Origin: a virus
Strand: one strand, 5' to 3'
IMG/VR virus record: IMGVR_UViG_3300020468_000003
Location: 1 to 64,000 of that record
Length of the DNA stretch: 64,000 bases
The position numbers and the translations under genes are program-made. The notes under the pieces are model-generated. The model ran no database searches. It was not told the DNA's origin and saw nothing but the letters and a program-made list of their open reading frames with translations. Positions 54,615 through 60,091 of this stretch are shown here, piece by piece (within the stretch, counting starts at the first letter, position 1; each line of letters starts with the position of its first letter).

Positions 54615-54889
54615 TAGAATTGCTCCCTCCTATCGTGGATAAATTCTTGCAATTCTTCATACGCACCTTCTTGATCTAATACCATAGGTGCAAGAAATTC
54701 ATACAAGTTTTCATCATAATCATCAATCTCATCTCTGATTTCATCCTCCGTGCATCTGTTCAATTCGGCAAGATAAGTTGTACGAATCCAGTCTGCCATT
54801 TGTTCGGTGTTCATATCGTTGATATAAAATTCAACGAATTCTTCCCTTAAGTCTTGGATTTGCTCTGCTGAAAATAATGATGTAATCAT
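54614..54889 (-). CDS. Small acidic paralogue-family protein, 91 aa
   Basis: A 91-aa acidic helical protein with EFVEFYINDMNTEQMADWIRT, which matches the same segment in three neighbours (54886-55131, 56192-56434, 57130-57360). The shared pattern is F-V/I-x-(D/N/E)-M-x-x-x-x-L/M-x-x-Y/W followed by an acidic helix. I recall similar short proteins in Synechococcus phages. Overlaps the 81-aa gene by 4 nt. Confidence 0.65.
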   Translation of the reverse strand: MITSLFSAEQIQDLREEFVEFYINDMNTEQMADWIRTTYLAELNRCTEDEIRDEIDDYDENLYEFLAPMVLDQEGAYEELQEFIHDRREQF

Positions 54890-55131
54890 AGTTCTAAAAG
54901 TTTTAAATTGAATGGTTTTAATTTATCATCGAAGAAATCTTCTCCTCCGAAATCTATCATTTCCCCGAATGCACCCTCTTGCCCATCAACAATTTTAATA
55001 TTTTCAAGGTTGTGGTGTAGATTGTCTCTTACATATTCTCTGAGTTGATTAACTTCCATATCTTCTACGAAGTCGTTAACCCAACTACGAACCAACTCAT
55101 CATATTTGGACTGTACCAGTTCTAACTTCAT
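54886..55131 (-). CDS. Small acidic paralogue-family protein, 81 aa
   Basis: An 81-aa protein with SWVNDFVEDMEVNQLREYVR, the family segment, then a Gly-rich turn GQEGAFGEMIDFGGEDFFDD. Overlaps both neighbours by 4 nt, so it belongs to the five-gene operon running from cassette F to cassette E. Confidence 0.65.
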   Translation of the reverse strand: MKLELVQSKYDELVRSWVNDFVEDMEVNQLREYVRDNLHHNLENIKIVDGQEGAFGEMIDFGGEDFFDDKLKPFNLKLLEL

Positions 55132-55346
55132 GCTACCAACCCCTCTAGAACTAATTGTTGCTGTGGAATTTCTTCTTCTTTGATTTCTACAGTTTCATAA
55201 TCGAATTCTTCCCAATCAAAATCATAGTAATCCCAACCATTTTCTGCTTCCTCTTTGGCTTCTTCAAGACTACTTGCCTTAACTGTAAAGTACTCCATCT
55301 TAGTACATTTACGAGTTACATAAAACTCATGTTCATAAGGTTTCAT
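55128..55346 (-). CDS. Small acidic protein, 72 aa
   Basis: A 72-aa protein, MKPYEHEFYVTRKCTKMEYF, then KASSLEEAKEEAENGWDYYD and a Glu/Tyr-rich tail. The strand-helix-strand layout (a TVKASSLEEAKEEAE helix) is common in small phage proteins. Start shares a base with the stop of the 47-aa gene (TAATG). Function unknown. Confidence 0.6.
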   Translation of the reverse strand: MKPYEHEFYVTRKCTKMEYFTVKASSLEEAKEEAENGWDYYDFDWEEFDYETVEIKEEEIPQQQLVLEGLVA

Positions 55347-55489
55347 TAGAACTGCCTCCAGTGGTAAGAATTTTCTCCGTTAATCTGTTTGATTAACGCA
55401 TCTGCCTTTGCCTGATCTTCTTTTAGGAAGTCGTCTGCAAATTTGATCAAGTCTAATAGTCCTTGAACATCTTTGTTTTTGTTGTCCAT
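55346..55489 (-). CDS. Small helical protein, 47 aa
   Basis: A 47-aa frame, MDNKNKDVQGLLDLIKFADD through NSYHWRQF. It is the first gene of the five-gene operon, 24 nt behind the -10 box of cassette F with an AAGGGG ribosome site. TAATG coupling to the next gene supports it. Confidence 0.65.
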   Translation of the reverse strand: MDNKNKDVQGLLDLIKFADDFLKEDQAKADALIKQINGENSYHWRQF

Positions 55490-55513
55490 GTAGAACCCCT
55501 TGTGTATGTCTTA

Positions 55514-55570
55514 ATTATAGTACCCATTAAATACGAATGGGAAAAAAGTGGACAGTTGTTAAACTGTCCT
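55514..55570 (-). promoter_or_regulatory. Early cassette F
   Basis: On the minus strand, AGGACAGTTTAACAACTGTCC (55547-55570 in full) carries the TAA stop of the 146-aa gene. A CCCATTCG...AATGGG stem-loop (55523-55541) and TATAAT (55514-55519) follow. It is nearly a copy of cassette D. Confidence 0.78.
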
Positions 55571-55999
55571 AGTTGTCTTTGGGATTTCTACGGGTTTCGT
55601 GTAGAATCCTGTAATCTTCCATGTCTCGTCGTCATGTGTGATGTCTGTTTCATACGCATGCCATTTACCTTTCAAGAAGATGTAAAGGAATTCGGAACCG
55701 CAGTCAATTTGTGCCAGTTCATCAAGATTTTTTGATAGGACTGGTCCCTCATCTTTCCCACCATAATATTCAACGTGACCTTCGCAATCCTCGAACTCTT
55801 CGGTTTCCTTGTTATACTTGCTTGTAGAAAAGCACGAAGACATATTGCCACCGTCGATGAGTTCGCGAACTGTCTCATCTGTGTTGTAGTGCTCTTCAAG
55901 AGTTACACCCAACCATTCAGGATATCCATCCCAGTGATGATAAACAGAAAGAATGGAATCATCTTGTAATACATAACCAATTCGTGAACGTGTTGACAT
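55559..55999 (-). CDS. Conserved HWDGYP-type protein, 146 aa
   Basis: A 146-aa protein starting MSTRSRIGYVLQDDSILSVY, then HHWDGYPEWLGVTLEEHYNT, a pattern widely conserved in phages and bacteria (MSTRSRIG... HWDGYP... LLEHY). The middle has acidic loops (NKETEEFEDCEGHVEYYGG) and SEFLYIFLKGKWHAYE. It has no known function. Its mRNA would start near 56139 and carry the structured leader at 56021-56139. Confidence 0.8.
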   Translation of the reverse strand: MSTRSRIGYVLQDDSILSVYHHWDGYPEWLGVTLEEHYNTDETVRELIDGGNMSSCFSTSKYNKETEEFEDCEGHVEYYGGKDEGPVLSKNLDELAQIDCGSEFLYIFLKGKWHAYETDITHDDETWKITGFYTKPVEIPKTTRTV

Positions 56000-56020
56000 A
56001 ATGTTTTTAAAAAATGGATT

Positions 56021-56139
56021 GTAGAGGTACTTGCACCAGAGTAATTAACTACTGGGGTCGATCTCGACATTTCAAGAGTGGGACTAAGATGCATCTGCCC
56101 TGTTAAGGTGTCTCCCGCTTCACTATCTCTGCCCTCTAC
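56021..56139 (-). ncRNA. Putative structured 5' leader RNA (possible cis-regulator)
   Basis: On the minus strand GTAGAGG (56133-56139) pairs with CCTCTAC (56021-56027), closing a ~119-nt domain directly after a promoter. Inside are hairpins AGATGCATCT, GTCG-AGAT-CGAC and AGTA-GTTAAT-TACT flanked by CC/GG, plus a GGG...CCC pairing. Other early genes have ~30-nt leaders. No known riboswitch class fits that I can name, and no tRNA cloverleaf forms. Confidence 0.5.
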
Positions 56140-56145
56140 TCTTAT

Positions 56146-56204
56146 ATAATAAACGATTTTGAGTCGTTTTCAATAAAAAGTGGACACTTATTTAACTGTC
56201 CACT
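56146..56204 (-). promoter_or_regulatory. Early cassette G
   Basis: On the minus strand, AGTGGACAGTTAAATAAGTG (56179-56204 in full) carries the TAA stop of the 80-aa gene. An AAACGA/TCGTTT stem-loop (56151-56169) and a TATTAT/TATATA -10 region (56146-56151) follow. The stem is AT-rich here, unlike the G/C stems of the other cassettes. Confidence 0.7.
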
Positions 56205-56434
56205 CTTGATTTTTTGAAGTCGCATTTCATGTAGTCTTGGACTTCATCAATAACTTCACCGAAGTAATCACCCCAATAATCCTTCGCATCATTTAGAAAT
56301 TCATCGTCAGTTTGACCATCAACATATTTGTCCATGTCGTTGTGAACATACTCAACTAAATCTTTAGTGTCCATGTTATCAACATATCTCTCAACAAAGA
56401 AAGATTTGAGCTCATTAATTAAGGCTTTGTCCAT
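56192..56434 (-). CDS. Small acidic paralogue-family protein, 80 aa
   Basis: Started at the ATG that overlaps the upstream stop as TAATG, behind GGAGG (MDKALINELKSFFVERYVDN). The family segment is ERYVDNMDTKDLVEYVHNDM; then an acidic helix region DEFLNDAKDYWGDYFGEVID. It ends SRVDS, with the stop provided by cassette G. The longer upstream frame is out of keeping with the ribosome site. Confidence 0.65.
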   Translation of the reverse strand: MDKALINELKSFFVERYVDNMDTKDLVEYVHNDMDKYVDGQTDDEFLNDAKDYWGDYFGEVIDEVQDYMKCDFKKSRVDS

Positions 56435-56583
56435 TATCCCATTTCCTCCAATATTTGCTGTGCACGAACTCCTGCAACATACTGAGCATCTTCGCAATGT
56501 GGATCTAATCCTGCTTCTTCAATCTGTAATAGTAGATCTTCAAAGATTCCTTCTAGTAGTTCTTCGTTTGCTAGGCAACTCAT
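56434..56583 (-). CDS. Small protein, 49 aa
   Basis: A 49-aa protein started at the ATG behind GGAGATC (MSCLANEELLEGIFEDLLLQ), 23 codons inside the longest frame, whose N-terminus would be the cassette H promoter leader. It is helical and acidic, ending GVRAQQILEEMG. Its last codons hold the ribosome site of the next gene. Confidence 0.65.
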   Translation of the reverse strand: MSCLANEELLEGIFEDLLLQIEEAGLDPHCEDAQYVAGVRAQQILEEMG

Positions 56584-56610
56584 TTTGATCTCCTTTGTTT
56601 GTATATTATT

Positions 56611-56667
56611 ATTATAAGTCCCCACTCTTACGAATGGGGATTTAGTGGACACTTTTTAAACTGTCCT
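56611..56667 (-). promoter_or_regulatory. Early cassette H
   Basis: On the minus strand, AGGACAGTTTAAAAAGTGTCC (56644-56667 in full) directly overlaps the TAG stop of the 154-aa gene. A CCCC/GGGG stem-loop (56620-56639) and TATAAT (56611-56616) follow. Confidence 0.75.
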
Positions 56668-57130
56668 ATAAGTACCCTGCAGATTCACATCCTGGTTCAT
56701 CATAGAACCACTGGATCGAAACTTTTTTATATTGTCGTTTCAGTTCAGAGGCAACGTCTTCGGGTGGAGCCCATGCTGTGTCGAAATGGATCTGGAAATA
56801 ATCCTCTTCGTCGTCTCCCCATTCGACTGCATCCTTACGAATGTCCCATTTAGTTCCCCAGTTATGAACATTCCAGTCGTACCATCTGTCATCATTTTTT
56901 CCATCTGGGAAGTAATAGGATTCATAGATGAGTTTGCCATCCTTATTAAATTCCTGCCTTAGAGATGGTAATTCACCTTTATCATTCGGCATTTTTTTCC
57001 AGTCTGGTGGTGGAATGATCTTGGCGAATGGATTGTCTTGAGAGAAAATTTCTCTGATCTCATTGATCTCTTGAACACTTTCTTCATCCCATCCAGATAC
57101 TGTTACTCGGTTACTGCACCAATTTGGCAT
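56666..57130 (-). CDS. Api92-like ferredoxin-fold protein, 154 aa
   Basis: A 154-aa protein with the Api92/DUF1281 pattern: MPNWCSNRVTVSGWDEESVQ, then FAKIIPPPDWK, VHNWGTKWDIRKDAVEWGDD, and FQIHFDTAWAPPEDVASELK followed by FYDEPGCESAGYL. Such proteins are spread through phages and plasmids; their job is unknown. It shares its ATG with the stop of the 76-aa gene region (57130), so the two are coupled. Confidence 0.82.
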   Translation of the reverse strand: MPNWCSNRVTVSGWDEESVQEINEIREIFSQDNPFAKIIPPPDWKKMPNDKGELPSLRQEFNKDGKLIYESYYFPDGKNDDRWYDWNVHNWGTKWDIRKDAVEWGDDEEDYFQIHFDTAWAPPEDVASELKRQYKKVSIQWFYDEPGCESAGYL

Positions 57131-57360
57131 TAGTTTAACCTCCAGTCAATCTTAAGGTATTCTGGATCAGCATAGTTCATCAACTGTTCTGGTTCCATGT
57201 CGAATATGAATTCTTCCATGAAATATTGAACTGAGAAGTTCCCTAATTCTTCAGCACAACGAAAGACCATTCCGATCTGTTCATTGTTTAGACCTAGAAC
57301 ATCAATACAGTAAGAGATGTCCTTTTCAAGATCTGAAATTCTTTTGGAAGATTTTTTCAT
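57130..57360 (-). CDS. Small paralogue-family protein, 76 aa
   Basis: A 76-aa protein with a basic N-terminus (MKKSSKRISDLEKDISYCID) and the family segment YFMEEFIFDMEPEQLMNYAD. The helical part LGLNNEQIGMVFRCAEELG is extra compared with the other members. First gene of a two-gene unit behind cassette I. Confidence 0.62.
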   Translation of the reverse strand: MKKSSKRISDLEKDISYCIDVLGLNNEQIGMVFRCAEELGNFSVQYFMEEFIFDMEPEQLMNYADPEYLKIDWRLN

Positions 57361-57385
57361 AAAAACCCTGTTTGTGTATGTTCTT

Positions 57386-57444
57386 ATTATAAAGGCAAAA
57401 GGGGGTCATGTAACCCCCTAGTGGACACTTTTTTAACTGTCTAC
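57386..57444 (-). promoter_or_regulatory. Early cassette I
   Basis: On the minus strand, GTAGACAGTTAAAAAAGTGTCC (57420-57444 in full) begins with the TAG stop of the 167-aa gene. A GGGGG/CCCCC stem-loop with a CTTTTG tract (57401-57418) and TATAAT (57386-57391) follow. Confidence 0.78.
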
Positions 57445-57944
57445 CTTAAGTAAAGATATCCTCCTGCCCAATCTACGAAGTTTGGATCTAATAATTTTTG
57501 TAGATCCTTTGGTTCGCAAAATGAGAATCTAACGTGCTTTGTATGCGGTGCCTTCCATGATGCGGGTTTGTATACGTTACCTAGGATCGATGGATCCTTT
57601 CCTACGAATGCATGAACGCTACCGTCGCGATATTCATTCCTATCTTGAAAAGTGTCGAACTCTTCTTGAATGATTTTGTAATACTTCCTGCCTACCTCAT
57701 AACGAAATCTCATTAGATTCGCAGTCCCGTCTTTCATCGCGTCTAACTGTTGTTTCGCATAACTTGAAAGATCTTCGCGCTCTAACTCTAGATTTCTTGT
57801 TAAGGACCTCTTGTGGTAGATGCGATAATTCTCAGTAATTGCTCTACAATAATCTTTTATGTAAGATAAAAGAAACGTTTGATCCGTTTGCTTTACTGAT
57901 TTTCCAATGATAAAATCATTTTTGGATCCAATTACTTGTTGCAT
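57441..57944 (-). CDS. Protein of unknown function, 167 aa
   Basis: Started at MQQVIGSKNDFIIGKSVKQT, because the promoter of cassette J lies inside the longer 195-aa frame and the leader ATACACAAATCTT precedes this ATG. It is helical and basic (SYIKDYCRAITENYRIYHKR, RFRYEVGRKYYKIIQEEFD), with a C-terminal HTKHVRFSFCEPKDLQKLLD and the end GGYLYLR. No motif I can name. Confidence 0.65.
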   Translation of the reverse strand: MQQVIGSKNDFIIGKSVKQTDQTFLLSYIKDYCRAITENYRIYHKRSLTRNLELEREDLSSYAKQQLDAMKDGTANLMRFRYEVGRKYYKIIQEEFDTFQDRNEYRDGSVHAFVGKDPSILGNVYKPASWKAPHTKHVRFSFCEPKDLQKLLDPNFVDWAGGYLYLR

Positions 57945-57965
57945 AAGATTTGTGTATGTAATACT

Positions 57966-58025
57966 AGTATAAAGTCCCCGCGCATGTAATGCTACGAAGG
58001 TTGTGCCACTATTTAAAGTGTCTAC
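57966..58025 (-). promoter_or_regulatory. Early cassette J (degenerate)
   Basis: On the minus strand, GTAGACACTTTAAATAGTGGCAC (58003-58025) begins with the TAG stop of the 74-aa gene. A weak GCAT/ATGC hairpin and a TATACT -10 box (57966-57971) follow. Compared with other cassettes the stem-loop is eroded. Confidence 0.6.
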
Positions 58026-58246
58026 CACATGTCATCTGGTGTGTCATATGATGTAAAATCAGTCAGCCGTTTTTCTTCTCCTGCTTCTAGAGGTACCGAG
58101 AAGTTAATTTCAAACTCGTCGCTGTAATCTTTATAGTTGGTGATTTCCACGGGACATTCATTCAACCATTCTTGAAACATCTCATATTTTGTTTTACGTG
58201 GTTTCTTACGCATTTCGTCGTACATTGCCTGTTGATAAGTTTTCAT
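58022..58246 (-). CDS. Small protein, 74 aa
   Basis: A 74-aa protein, MKTYQQAMYDEMRKKPRKTK, then FQEWLNECPVEITNYKDYSD and a strand-rich C-terminus (FEINFSVPLEAGEEKRLTDF). Overlaps the 68-aa gene by 4 nt (ATGA). Function unknown. Confidence 0.62.
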   Translation of the reverse strand: MKTYQQAMYDEMRKKPRKTKYEMFQEWLNECPVEITNYKDYSDEFEINFSVPLEAGEEKRLTDFTSYDTPDDMW

Positions 58247-58449
58247 TTAAGTTGTACCTCGTAGTCAATAAATTTGATGCACCATCCTGCTGATGCTGTG
58301 ATCTCTTCAATAAGATCGTCTTCATCATCCGCGTCCCAAACACCGAGTGCGAGATCCCGCAATTCGATTTCCTCATCGAATGTGAGTTTGAATCCGTTGG
58401 CATAATCGTCATCGTAATCAAACTCAATTTCTGTTACGTTAAATTTCAT
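58243..58449 (-). CDS. Small acidic protein, 68 aa
   Basis: A 68-aa protein, MKFNVTEIEFDYDDDYANGF, with DDEDDLIEEITASAGWCIKF then IDYEVQLK. The DLIEEIT..GWCI..IDYEV block is one I recall from cyanophage small proteins. Overlaps both neighbours by 4 nt. Confidence 0.68.
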   Translation of the reverse strand: MKFNVTEIEFDYDDDYANGFKLTFDEEIELRDLALGVWDADDEDDLIEEITASAGWCIKFIDYEVQLK

Positions 58450-58583
58450 CTCGTAATGATTTCCTGTAACGATGCAAGATCATCCCAAGTTTCATCATCT
58501 TCTTGAATGAATGGACAGTCCATTGCTCTGTCGAGTGCAGTACTGAAGCGATCTAGTTGCTCATCAGTAAGTTTGAAGTTCAT
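58446..58583 (-). CDS. Small acidic protein, 45 aa
   Basis: A 45-aa frame, MNFKLTDEQLDRFSTALDRA through LQEIITR. GGAG lies upstream and an ATGA overlap couples it to the 68-aa gene. First gene of the operon behind cassette K. Function unknown. Confidence 0.65.
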   Translation of the reverse strand: MNFKLTDEQLDRFSTALDRAMDCPFIQEDDETWDDLASLQEIITR

Positions 58584-58605
58584 AGAAATCTCCGTGTATA
58601 AACTC

Positions 58606-58663
58606 ATTATAGACAAAAAAATCCCCCTTGCGGGGGACTAGTGGACAGTTTCTAGACTGGCAT
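58606..58663 (-). promoter_or_regulatory. Early cassette K
   Basis: On the minus strand, the repeat with TGCCAGTCTAGAAACTGTCC (58640-58663 in full) carries the TAG stop of the 81-aa gene. A CCCCC/GGGGG stem-loop with seven T residues (58623-58636) is a strong terminator, and TATAAT (58606-58611) follows. Confidence 0.8.
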
Positions 58664-58897
58664 AGGCAATCCATAACTGATATGATACATATCCATCATA
58701 TAATCTCTTACTCTCTCCCGATCAAGGGAATCTCCATCTCCCCACGTAACCTTAAATTCAGCAAGCGGGTCGCTGCAGTCATCAAGATATTTGAGCGTTG
58801 CATATGCGATTTGCTCTTTAGAGACGTTGAGGGGATACAACCCACCTTGCCCGTAGAATGAAAACACATAATCGATGAACTCCTGAAAATTGTGCAT
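58652..58897 (-). CDS. Conserved small cyanophage protein, 81 aa
   Basis: An 81-aa protein with FIDYVFSFYGQGGLYPLNVS followed by AYATLKYLDD, a FYGxGGxYP pattern I recall from cyanophages, and RERVRDYMMDMYHISYGLPM. It is the last gene before the 1-kb non-coding region. Function unknown. Confidence 0.7.
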   Translation of the reverse strand: MHNFQEFIDYVFSFYGQGGLYPLNVSKEQIAYATLKYLDDCSDPLAEFKVTWGDGDSLDRERVRDYMMDMYHISYGLPMPV

Positions 58898-58952
58898 GAG
58901 ATGTTTTTGTATGTATCTTTATCTTATCAGTTCCTGTAGCAATTGGTCATAC

Positions 58953-58978
58953 TATGTGACACTAATATTTCTGGCACA
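58953..58978 (-). repeat. Outermost copy of the cassette inverted repeat
   Basis: On the minus strand, GTGCCAGAAATATTAGTGTCAC (58956-58977) resembles the repeat halves of cassettes D, J and K. No stem-loop follows, but GATAAGATAAAG in front of the 81-aa gene may be the -10 region. More CTGGCACAC and TGTCACA fragments lie at 59119-59130 and 59212-59224. Confidence 0.55.
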
Positions 58979-59026
58979 CTGGCTGATGCATTCGAGCTCG
59001 ATTTCTCTTATAATAAATTTATAAAC

Positions 59027-59050
59027 AAAAAAAGAGCGGAAGTACGCTCT
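59027..59050 (-). terminator. Intrinsic terminator of the non-coding region transcript
   Basis: On the minus strand, AGAGCG and CGCTCT pair around TACTTC and run into seven T residues. No convincing gene ends here, so it implies a transcript from the repeat region between 59.05 and 59.86 kb. Confidence 0.82.
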
Positions 59051-59307
59051 CTAAAATCTTCGCCACTCCCCCTGCCTTATAATATCTCTGTGTTCCTTTC
59101 CTGATATCCAATTCTCGTACTGGCACACTCGCTGTTGCCTTCCCTTTAAAATATGTTACACTTCCTCGAACAAACCATACAAAGGTATGTATATAAAACC
59201 AAAATTTAAACTGTCACATTGTGCCAATCTAGATGCGTCACATGTCGTATAATGTATTACATGCATGAATCTCGATGTGTATCATATGTTACTAGTACAT
59301 GCGTATC

Positions 59308-59655
59308 CTCGTCGAGATGTGTGCCCCTGCTCATATGTGTGTATGATATGTGCAGGCTCGTCGAGATACATGTGCGCAAGCTCGTCTAGATGCATGCGTT
59401 CATGTGTGCGAGCTCGTCGAGATTATGCATAATGATAGATGGATAGCTCGTAGAAATCCTGATTGTTGTCTCGTCGAGAGTTATATTCCTCGTCGAGATC
59501 TAAGTCTTGTGTATAAGACTGTGTACTCTCGTCGAGATCGTCACCTGTTTCATAGTCGAGATCGTACCAGTCTGCGCAGTCTTCGTACATAGTCGAGATG
59601 AATAGAATACTTATAGTATAACACATATCTCGACTAGAGGCAAGCTCGTCGAGAT
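59308..59655. repeat. Array of CTCGTCGAGAT elements
   Basis: Six exact copies of CTCGTCGAGAT start at 59308, 59357, 59413, 59489, 59528 and 59645. Near copies lie at 59381 (CTCGTCTAGAT), 59447, 59470 (CTCGTCGAGAG), 59553 and 59590 (TAGTCGAGAT), and an inverted one at 59628. Weaker ones occur at 59228 and 59269. The core CTCG-T-CGAG is a dyad. Spacers are 8-39 nt and irregular, so this is not CRISPR. The spacers are rich in alternating TG/CA/CG steps. Confidence 0.9.
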
Positions 59656-59860
59656 TCACAGTAGTATATATGTACGCAAAAGGATCTATTGTTACAATAT
59701 AGTAACATTGTACTTATAAGACTACAAGTACTTCGCGACCCTGTGTGTTAGGAAATCGCGATCCGTGGGTTGACAAACTCCGCGTCTCATGCTACGCTCG
59801 CTAAGTCAACATAAGATCTGAGCATTAAATCATAATACTTTCTCTCTTCTTTATACACAT

Positions 59861-59889
59861 ATTATAACACACTTAACATCCTTTTGCAA
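59861..59889 (-). promoter_or_regulatory. Minus-strand promoter into the repeat region
   Basis: On the minus strand, TTGCAA (59884-59889), a 17-nt spacer and TATAAT (59861-59866). It shares its palindromic -35 hexamer with the plus-strand promoter and points to the repeat array and the terminator at 59027-59050. Confidence 0.7.
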
Positions 59890-59912
59890 TGTACTTGTAC
59901 TTATGGTATAAT
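59884..59912 (+). promoter_or_regulatory. Plus-strand promoter of the HNH module
   Basis: TTGCAA (59884-59889), a 17-nt spacer and TATAAT (59907-59912) point to the only plus-strand genes. The spacer is occupied by the direct repeat TGTACTTGTACTTAT, a likely operator. Confidence 0.72.
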
Positions 59913-60005
59913 TAAAAGAACCAGTTATTTAGACAGTTTACCAAAACCTATTCTCAATGTACTTGTACTTATAAATTAGTAATAAGTACATCCTATAAGT
60001 ACATT
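59887..60005. repeat. Operator-like ATGTACTTAT elements
   Basis: The 18-mer CAATGTACTTGTACTTAT occurs at 59887-59904 and 59955-59972. Inverted ATAAGTACAT copies lie at 59982-59991 and 59995-60004, and a further ATTGTACTTATAAG at 59707. They surround the divergent promoters and the start of the HNH module, which fits a regulator binding site cluster. Confidence 0.75.
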
Positions 60006-60007
60006 AT

Positions 60008-60091
60008 ATGAAAATTGATAGGTTCATCGGTAGAATCCCTTGGTATGACTGGAGTTTCGCCCTTAGTATGTGTCATGGTTTCTTGAAGTGA
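60008..60091 (+). CDS. Possible leader peptide of the HNH module, 27 aa
   Basis: A 27-codon frame starting MKIDRFIGRIPWYDWSFALS. Its TGA overlaps the GTG start of the endonuclease as GTGA, so it may couple translation. There is no clear ribosome site, and its short length leaves room for chance. It has two Trp residues and no other marked feature. Confidence 0.4.
   Translation: MKIDRFIGRIPWYDWSFALSMCHGFLK

Noticed and set aside
55903-56094. A 63-codon minus-strand frame across the structured leader and the start of the 146-aa gene.
   Set aside because: It overlaps the well supported HWDGYP gene in another frame and has no ribosome site.
56021-56139. tRNA gene or self-cleaving ribozyme in the structured leader.
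   Set aside because: No acceptor stem, anticodon arm and T-arm of tRNA dimensions can be drawn. A GGUGCAAG match to the end of the pistol ribozyme is isolated and the rest of the core is missing.
59308-59655. CRISPR array.
   Set aside because: The repeat is only 11 bp, spacers vary from 8 to 39 nt, copies are degenerate, and no cas gene is present.
59423-59659. A 78-codon minus-strand frame across the repeat array with LDE-type repeats.
   Set aside because: The start would be a GTG without a ribosome site, and only four or five of about twelve repeat copies fall in the same frame. The repeat is better explained as a DNA or RNA element.
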